Assembly (NCBI GenBank): GCA_007115705.1 | Contig: QXEO01000234.1 | Location: forward strand, 2,027,375-2,091,374 | Length of the DNA: 64,000 bases | Reading direction: 5' to 3' | Origin: Dactylis glomerata | Taxonomy: Eukaryota; Streptophyta; Magnoliopsida; Poales; Poaceae | Program-made: the position numbers and the translations under genes | Part shown: positions 57,638 to 64,000 of the stretch, in pieces | Position numbering within the stretch: the stretch's first letter is position 1 | Layout of the letters: every line of letters begins with the position of its first letter | The notes under the pieces: model-generated | The model's input: the letters and a program-made list of their open reading frames with translations, nothing else | What the model was told of the DNA's origin: nothing | Database searches by the model: none

Positions 57638-59463
57638 GTGGAGTTAAACCACCGGGAGGAGGTGATGTGGCAACAACGCTCGCGAGTGCAATGGCTACAA
57701 GCGGGGGACAAGAACACCAAATTTTTCCATATGCGAGCGTCTCAAAGAAACAAGGAAAACAAGATTAGCTGGCTGAAGAGACCCGATGGCTCGGTAACTG
57801 AGGATGTGAAGGAGCTGGGTTCGATGACAACGGGGTTTTACAAAAACCTATATCGGTCGGAGGGGACACAAAACATGGAGGCAGTGCTAGGTAGGACCCA
57901 ATTAAAGTCACTCCAGCTATGAATGATGGTCTTTTGAAGCCTTTTGAGGAGAAATAAGTAAAGGAAGCGTTGTTTCAAATGTTTCCGATGAAAGCTCCAG
58001 GACCAGACGGCTTTCCTGCACATTTCTTCCAGCGGCATTGGGAGGTGTGTGGTTTTGAGGTTACCTCGGTGGTATTGTGTATACTGCAAGGGGAGGATGA
58101 TCCTTCGGTGATTAATAAAACTTTCATTGTCTTGATACTGAAAGTGGCAAACCCGGAGGAATTGGGATACTTTCGCCCAATTAGTTTGTGTAATGTGCTA
58201 TACAAAATTGCTTCCAAAGTGGCTGCCAATAGATTGAAAGTTATCTTACCACAGATTATTTCAGAAGAGCAGTCTGCCTTTGTGCCGGGATGTTTGATCA
58301 CGAATAATATTATTTCAGCTTTTGAGTGCTTGCATTTCATGAAGCGCAAATGAGCCAAGAACTTAAGGTTTTGTGCACTAAAGCTGGATATGAAGAAAGC
58401 CTATGATCGCGTGGAGTGGAGCTATCTGCGTGCTATAATGTTGCGGCTAAGTTTTCATCGGCTATGGGTGGAGATGGTGATGCGCCTTGTCACAACTGTC
58501 TCCTTCTCAGTTTTGTTTAATGGGGATCACTTAGACGGTTTTTCACCATCTAGGGGGATTTGCCAGGGGGATCCTATCTCTCCTTATTTGTTCTTGTTGG
58601 CAGCAGAGGGCCTTTCGTGCCTGTTAAAATCAAGAGTGGAGTCGTCAAGCCTAAGTGGGATAAAGGTGGCACCATCAGCCCCGATGGTTAGCCATTTACT
58701 CTTTGCAGATGATAGCCTGCTAGTTTTCAAAGTGAATAGGGAGAGTGCACAGGAGATAAATGATGTTATACAATTATATTGCAGTGCTTCAGGCCAGCAG
58801 GTGAACCTTGATAAATCTTCGATACACTTTGCTAAAGGCTGTCAGCAGTCGTTGAGGCAGGAAATTATGAATTGTCTCAATATCCATAATGTCACTCTTA
58901 GTGAGAAGTACTTGGGTATGCCATCCGATGTAGGTACTTCTGTCAATGGTGCCTTCAAATATCTTAAAGATCGAGTGTCGAAGAGAGTACAAGGATGGCT
59001 TGAGATGTTGTCGGCAGCAGGGAAAGAAGTGTTAATTAAAGCTGTGGCGCAAGCAATACCCACCTATTCCATGGCATGTTTCAGATTGCCTAGGGGACTT
59101 TGTCACCATATAAATAGTATGCTACGGAATTTCTGGTGGGAAAGCAAGGAGGGCAAACGCCGGACCTGTTGGGTCGCCTGGGATGAGATGACTATGCCAA
59201 AACACCTTGGAGGTATAGGTTTTTGGGACATAGAACTTTTTAACCTAGCGTTACTTGCAAAGCAAGCATGGAGATTGGTACAGGAAACGGACTCACTGAG
59301 TGCACGGATTTTAAAGGCCGTGTATTACCCCGATGGTGATTTCCTAGAGGCTGAGTTGGGGACTTTGCCCTCTAAGATATGGAGATCAATTCTTGATGGC
59401 CGCAATGTGGTGAAACTAGGAATGATTAAAAGAATTGGAACCGGGGAAGAGACTCTGATTTAA
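57638..59463 (+). pseudogene. LINE reverse transcriptase domain
   Basis: This copies element RNA into DNA at the target. Segments are 57638-57922, 57970-58353 and 58390-59463. Motifs are Lys-Ala-Pro-Gly-Pro-Asp-Gly near 57994; Phe-Arg-Pro-Ile-Ser-Leu-Cys-Asn; Leu-Asp-Met-Lys-Lys-Ala-Tyr-Asp (about 58384); Gln-Gly-Asp-Pro-Ile-Ser-Pro; and the catalytic Phe-Ala-Asp-Asp at 58702-58713. Stops at 57920, 57957 and 58351 (a likely CGA to TGA change) and at 59461 break the frame. Catalytic residues themselves are intact. Confidence 0.9.
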
Positions 59464-60766
59464 AATACAAATTGGATTTTAAGGGATGGTTTACTTCGAC
59501 CGGTGACGTGCGTGATGGATGCAAATACACAGGTGCCGCCTCAGCAGGTATGTGATCTCATTGATCAAACCACTAATTCATGGAACTGGGAGCTTCTTCA
59601 TGCAGCGTTCTTGCCCATGGACTACGAGGTTATTGAGAACATTCCGTTGAGTACTCGGCGCCAGGAGGACTTTTGGGCATGGCATTATGATCGTAAAGGT
59701 ATCTTTACTGTACGAACGGCTTACAAGTTGCTAGTGCAAACAAGGGAGAAGAGGTCTGTGTGGGTGGACGGTATCGCGGCCACTTTGAACACTAGGGAAG
59801 AGGAGAAGAGCTGGATTGTTTTGTGGAAGACTAAAGTACCTTCGAAGCTGAGGGTTTTCCTGTGGAGATTGGCAAGGCAGTCATTGCCAACAGCGGATGT
59901 TCTCAATCACCACAATATGTCTACACATAGCTCCTGTATTGTTTGCGGAGAACAGGACTCATGGTGCCATTCCTTGGTGGAGTGTCATCAAGCAAGGAGT
60001 GTGTGGGCCTTGGCACCGGAGGAAATTAGTGACTATGTCGAAAACCTCCAAGAACCTCATGCGCGGGCTTGGCTGGTATCGGTGCTCAAGGATCTTCCTA
60101 CTCATGAATTGACTCGGGTGATTGTTACTCTATGGGCGCTATGGTATGCGCGGAGGAAGATCATCCATGAGGGGGAATATCAGAGTCCTCTATCTACACA
60201 TCTTTTTGTGGGGAGGTTTCTGAATGACTTGTGGGGCGGGATCAACATTTATCTTGGACAAACCTACCGGGGCCGGCTGGTGGTCCGATGTGGACCCGCC
60301 CCCGGTAGGTTTGTCCAAGATAAATGTTGATGCGGCGCTCTCCAAGAATACAAGTAAAGGTGCTCTGGCAGTGGTTGCTCGTTTGGCAGATGGGACCTTC
60401 TTGGGCGCTTCAGTCGCGGTTGTGGAGGGATTCACTGACCCTGAGGTGTTGGAGGCGATGGCATGCAGAGAGGGTTTATCCCTTGCAGCGGACCTTCTGC
60501 TGGCAAGGTTTAGAGTGGCTTTTGATTGTCTTAATGTGATCAAAAGCTTGGAAGGAGAAGGATGGGGCGTTTATGGCCATATCGTCAAGGAAATCAAGGC
60601 AAGAGCAGGTGATTTTCAAACCGTTCAGTTCGTCCATGAAGGAAGATCGTCGAATGGCGACGCACATCGGCTGGCTAGAGGCTCTATTTCGAGGGATATT
60701 GGGCGCCATGTGTGGTTCCAAACTCCACCCGAGGGTGTTTGTACAAACTTTATTTTAATTCAATAA
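59464..60766 (+). pseudogene. LINE zf-RVT and RNase H domains
   Basis: The frame 59503-60330 carries the zf-RVT zinc-binding pattern: Trp-Lys-x-Lys-Val-Pro-Ser-Lys, then Cys-x-x-Cys and His-x-x-x-x-Cys around 59938-59990. Coding shifts at an inverted duplication (60241-60331) into the frame ending at 60766, which holds an RVT_3-type RNase H (Lys-Ile-Asn-Val-Asp-Ala, later Glu-Ala-Met-Ala). The C-terminal part is intact to the stop, followed by the polyadenylation signal and A run. Confidence 0.85.
60241..60331. repeat. Perfect 32-bp inverted repeat within the LINE
   Basis: Arms 60241-60272 and 60300-60331 are exact reverse complements with a 27-nt loop. The right arm encodes the conserved start of the RNase H domain; the left arm is its antisense copy and sits at the frame break. 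Confidence 0.93.
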
Positions 60767-61413
60767 AGGGGGTATGTGTTCTAAAAAAAATGCAGCTAAC
60801 TCATCAATAAAATTATTTCGTTTTCTACCAATCTTCACACAGCAGATCTCTCTATCACAAAGGAGTGATCCTCTCACTTCATTTATAATGTTCACGTGCC
60901 TCGATCAGCAACGTTTATTTGATATAATTTCTGCAACGAGCAATTGATCTCCAAGATTATTGGCAGATTTGACCATTGTAGGGCTAGGGAGAAATCTTCC
61001 TCCTTGGGGGCCGGCCCCCGTTCATGTTGCGAGGAAGCGATATTGCTGAGAAGATGATCGTGCCATCATCCGTGTCAGGGGGATGACCCCCCTCCCCCAT
61101 AGGGTCGAGACATGGTATAAAGTGATATCAAGAGGTTGACCAAACTAGAGTTGATCGACATAGGGTGGCTGGCATATCCAGGTATGGCCAGGCCGACATA
61201 CAAAAGACATGTCGGCACAATTAAGTTGCTCCATTTGTGCAGGTATGGCCAGGCCGACATACTTCAGCTGTAATGAAGGAGCCGACATATGGGGCTGGCA
61301 TGTGACCAACGGTCATATGCCGGTCTCCAAGTCAATGCTCCAATCATATCCCTGTAATCACGGAGAACACCATCATTGTCGTACAAGCGCCACGACGATA
61401 TGCAACGGGGCGT

Positions 61414-61535
61414 CGTAAAATGTTTATTATGTCCTTGTGCATCGCTAGGGTATGTGGTCTAGCACTAATAGTGTTCGTAAAATGTTTATTATGTCCTTGT
61501 GCATCGCTAGGGTATGTGGTCTAGCACTAATAGTG
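61414..61535 (+). repeat. 62-bp tandem duplication
   Basis: Two adjacent copies beginning cgtaaaatgtttattatgtc at 61414 and 61476 are identical for about 60 bp, so the duplication is recent. Confidence 0.95.
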
Positions 61536-61968
61536 TCGAAAAAAAGTAGTTTTACCACGGACACTGGCATACAATTGTTTTAGTCATGGGCCTGTCTGGC
61601 AATTGGCCATGCGCCGATCTGTCGTTGGTTCATGGACCGACATACGCATCTGTGATCTGGTATAATTTTTTTTTTTTTGACTATTGATCTGGTATCATAT
61701 AACGCGCTTTGTCGGTATTGCTTGTCCATGACATGCCGGCCCATATATCTGAATTTGAACCTATAGGTGTGTGAAGGGCTCAAGTACGGGTGCTCCTCCC
61801 TGCCGCTCGCGTGCTGGGTATCTACCGTTTCGCTTAAGGATATCGATGATGGGCTTTTTTCTTTGCAGCCCATTTAGCACGGAAGGTTTTTCAGGTTCGC
61901 GCGCGTGCCCTTTTCTTTCTGATTTCCGTTCAATCAACCTTCCCCTGACAGAGTTGATGAAACCAGGG

Positions 61969-62011
61969 TATATAAGGGGGTCTAAATTTCAGTCAAGTTC
62001 CGATGTGGGAC
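61969..62011 (-). promoter_or_regulatory. USE + TATA pair like a plant Pol III snRNA promoter
   Basis: On the minus strand GTCCCACATCG (62011-62001) fits the plant upstream sequence element RTCCCACATCG. TATATA follows at 61974-61969 with 26 bases between, the spacing of RNA polymerase III genes such as Arabidopsis U6 rather than the longer Pol II spacing. A start would fall near 61945 (a G). The sequence downstream is not U6, U3 or 7SL, so the transcript, if any, is unidentified. Confidence 0.45.
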
Positions 62012-62335
62012 TAAAGAATCCCATCAGGATGGCTCGATCGCTGTGTTGCATGGTTTCAAAGAATTAAATAACTTGACAAGCTGGCCGGTACCGTCCAACA
62101 TGCTACGTGCCCCGTTTGGTTAAAGCTAGGTTCTTCTGGAACGTTACATTGGTCTGGCTCAGCGTGTTCTATTTTTTTTTCCATTGGCTGGCCTACGTCA
62201 CGGTGTGCTGCTGGAGTTAGTACATGCAAGATGTGAACGTGTAGTAGTATTACGAATAGGCCAAGGCTGTTAGGCCATGTGTGATCCGTTTGTTCCTTTT
62301 AAGTTATTCGTAGTAAATTAGTTACATAATACTAT

Positions 62336-63105
62336 ATGGAAACAAAGAAATAGCCAAAATTTTCAAAAATATGGAAACAAAAATTCAGGAACAAAAATTA
62401 CCAAAATCTAGGAAGAAAAATTATAAAAATTTGGGAACTAAATTAAAAAAGTATGGGAACTAAAATTACAAAGATCCGAGAACAAAAGGTACAAAAATCA
62501 GGGAAACAAAATTACAATAATCTAGTAACAAAAGTTACAAAAATCTAGGAACAAAAATTTCAAAAATCTAGGAACAAAAGTTAAAAAATCCGGGATCAAA
62601 AATTCAGGATTTTTTTTCAAAATCTTGGAAAAAAAATACAAAAATCTGGGAACAAAAGTTACAAAAAATTGGGAACTAAAATTACCAAAAATCCGGGAAC
62701 AAAAATTTAAAAATCCGGAAACAAAAGTTACAAAAAACCAGGAACAAAAGTTACAAAATCTGGGAAACAAAATTACAAATATCTGGGAACAAAAAGTTAC
62801 AAAAATCTAGGAACAAAATCCAGGAACAAAATTTCAAAAAACTAGGAACAAATATCCAAGAGCAAAAAAGTTAAAAAAAAAATCTGGGATCAAAAATCTA
62901 GGAACAAAATTTTTAAAAATCCAGGAACAAAAATTACAAAATCTGGGAACAAAATTACAAAAATCTGAGAACTAAAATCCCGGAACAAAAATTACAAAAT
63001 TCGGGAACAAAATTTACAAGAATTCAGGAACAAAAGTTACGAAAATCTTGGAACAAAAAGTACATAAATTTGGGAACACAAAATTACAAAAATTTGGGAA
63101 CAACA
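62336..63105 (+). repeat. Degenerate short-period repeat, (g)ggaacaaaa-ttacaaaaatc type
   Basis: More than 25 imperfect copies of a phrase of about 20-25 bp combining ggaacaaaa, ttacaaaa and atctggg follow each other. Strand composition is extremely purine-rich, so the minus strand yields spurious Phe-rich ORFs. Origin unknown. Confidence 0.85.
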
Positions 63106-64000
63106 ATATGAGGATCGTGGCACAAAAAAATAGGAATAAGGCTAGCGCAAAGGAACGAATTGAATTTAAACACGGAACAAAAATATAGAGACCATGGAGC
63201 AAAAAAAAGGAACACGGCTAGCATGAAGGAACAAATTGAATTTAAACGCTGAACAAAAATATAGGGACCATGGAACAAAAAAAAGGAACAAGGCTAGCAC
63301 AAAGGAAGAAATTGAATTTAAACGCGGAACAAAAATATAGGGATCATGGAACAAAACATGACTACAGAAGGGGAACAAGGCTAGCACGAAGGAACAAATC
63401 GAATCCAAACGTGCAACAAAATATAGGGACCGCGGAACAAAATATAGGGACCATAGCTAGCATGAAGGAACTAATTGAGTATAAAAGTGGAACAAAAATA
63501 TAGGGATCGTGGAACAAAAAAATAGGAACAAGGCTAGCGCAAAGGAGCAAATTTAATTTAAACACGGAACAAAAATATAGGGACCATGGAGCAAAAAAGA
63601 AACAAGGCTAGCACGAAGGAACAAATTGAATTTAAACACGGAACAAAAATATAGGGACCATGGAACAAAAAAAGGAACAAGACTAGCACGAAGGAACAAA
63701 TTGAATTTAAACGCGGAACAAAAATATAGGGATCGTGGAAGAAAACATGACTACAGAAGGGGAACAAGGCTAGGATGAAGGAACAAATCGAATCTAAACG
63801 TGGAACAAAAATATAGGGACCGTGGCTAGCGCGAAGGAACTAATTGAATATAAAAGCATAACAAAAATATGTGGATCATGGAACAAAAAAATAGGAACAA
63901 GGCTAGCACGAAGGAACGAATTGAATTTAAACACGGAACAAAAATATAGGGATCGTGTAGCAAAAAAAGGAACAAGGTTAGCACGAAGGAACGAATTGAA
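63106..64000 (+). repeat. Higher-order tandem array of about 80-bp units
   Basis: Units contain ggaacaaggctagcacgaaggaa, aattgaatttaaacgcgg and aaaaatatagggaccatgg. Marker variants repeat at longer intervals: catgactacagaagg at about 63357 and 63746, and an aaaaaaatagga unit at 63124, 63516 and 63885 (steps of 392 and 369). The array therefore has a higher-order period near 0.37-0.39 kb and runs out of the window. Confidence 0.88.

Larger units (their letters stand above)
56860..60789 (+). mobile_element. LINE (non-LTR retrotransposon), 5' part split off by D
   Basis: The order is endonuclease, reverse transcriptase, zinc-finger (zf-RVT) and RNase H, ending in aataaa and a short A run (60762-60789). 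This is the ORF2 layout of plant L1-type LINEs with an RNase H. Several stops and frameshifts show an old, inactive copy. D inserted inside the endonuclease domain, so ORF1 and the start of ORF2 are not in the window. Confidence 0.9.
60790..62335. other. Unassigned DNA right of the LINE
   Basis: No convincing gene or known element end. Visible items are a perfect gggggccggccccc palindrome (about 61004-61017), two copies of caggtatggccaggccgacata (61179 and 61240 regions), a 62-bp tandem duplication (61414-61535), an A-run insertion with an 11-bp repeat (61653-61695), and a USE-plus-TATA pair on the minus strand (61969-62011). It may be the host sequence into which the LINE inserted, or an older degraded element. 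Confidence 0.5.

Noticed and set aside
59503..60330. C-terminal 30 codons of the zf-RVT frame as genuine protein
   Set aside because: They are translated from the antisense arm of the inverted duplication.
61530..61945. Telomerase RNA or U6 identity for the Pol III-type candidate
   Set aside because: No telomere template such as cccta repeats and no U6 start sequence downstream of the predicted start.
62522..63767. Series of minus-strand Phe/Leu-rich ORFs looking like membrane proteins
   Set aside because: They are translations of the purine-rich repeats; breaks vary with unit indels and no gene structure is visible.

Overview
The window looks like intergenic DNA from a large grass genome, most likely Triticeae (wheat, barley, Aegilops or rye type). 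Almost every base up to about 60.8 kb belongs to transposable elements nested inside one another, and the LTR styles, the tRNA-Asp-type primer sites and the antisense gene of the small-LTR elements fit that group. I found no ordinary host gene outside the elements. Superfamilies are assigned from motifs; family names would need a TREP or ClariTE comparison, so I use letters.

Layout, outermost first. A decayed LINE (56860-60789, +) received element D, a Ty3/gypsy relative lying on the minus strand (remaining pieces between 7387 and 56859). D was then split by three complete LTR elements, each with a 5-bp target duplication: B (10106-25471, +, ACCGC), E (25854-46157, -, GCCGG) and H (47190-53889, -, TACGT). 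B contains C (15329-23675, -). E, which is the same family as D, contains a Mutator-like DNA transposon F (28682-33815, 9-bp duplication TAACTTTTT) and an internally deleted LTR element I (38374-44536, -). At the left edge an LTR fragment G (6185-7386) abuts D, and element A (1-6184, +, cut by the window edge) abuts G. Right of the LINE lies about 1.5 kb of unassigned DNA, then a repetitive purine-rich array to the window end.

How the parts work. A, C and H are copies of one non-autonomous gag-only family. They encode a gag with a CCHC zinc knuckle, followed by nearly 3 kb of noncoding DNA, and lack a visible pol. B shares their U3 and 3' noncoding DNA but has a different U5 and a different, broken gag. 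I keeps only the integrase C-terminal part. D and E carry gag and protease on one strand and, on the other strand, a spliced gene with a Transposase_28 (PF04195) type domain plus a second antisense ORF. They have no reverse transcriptase or integrase, so they would have to be moved in trans.

The most unusual cargo is in F. Two gene-like units lie between 76-bp terminal inverted repeats: a DUF295/F-box-like gene on the minus strand and a small B3 DNA-binding-domain gene on the plus strand. Between them lies a 48-bp tandem array with alternating variants. Both genes keep open reading frames across a recognisable intron.
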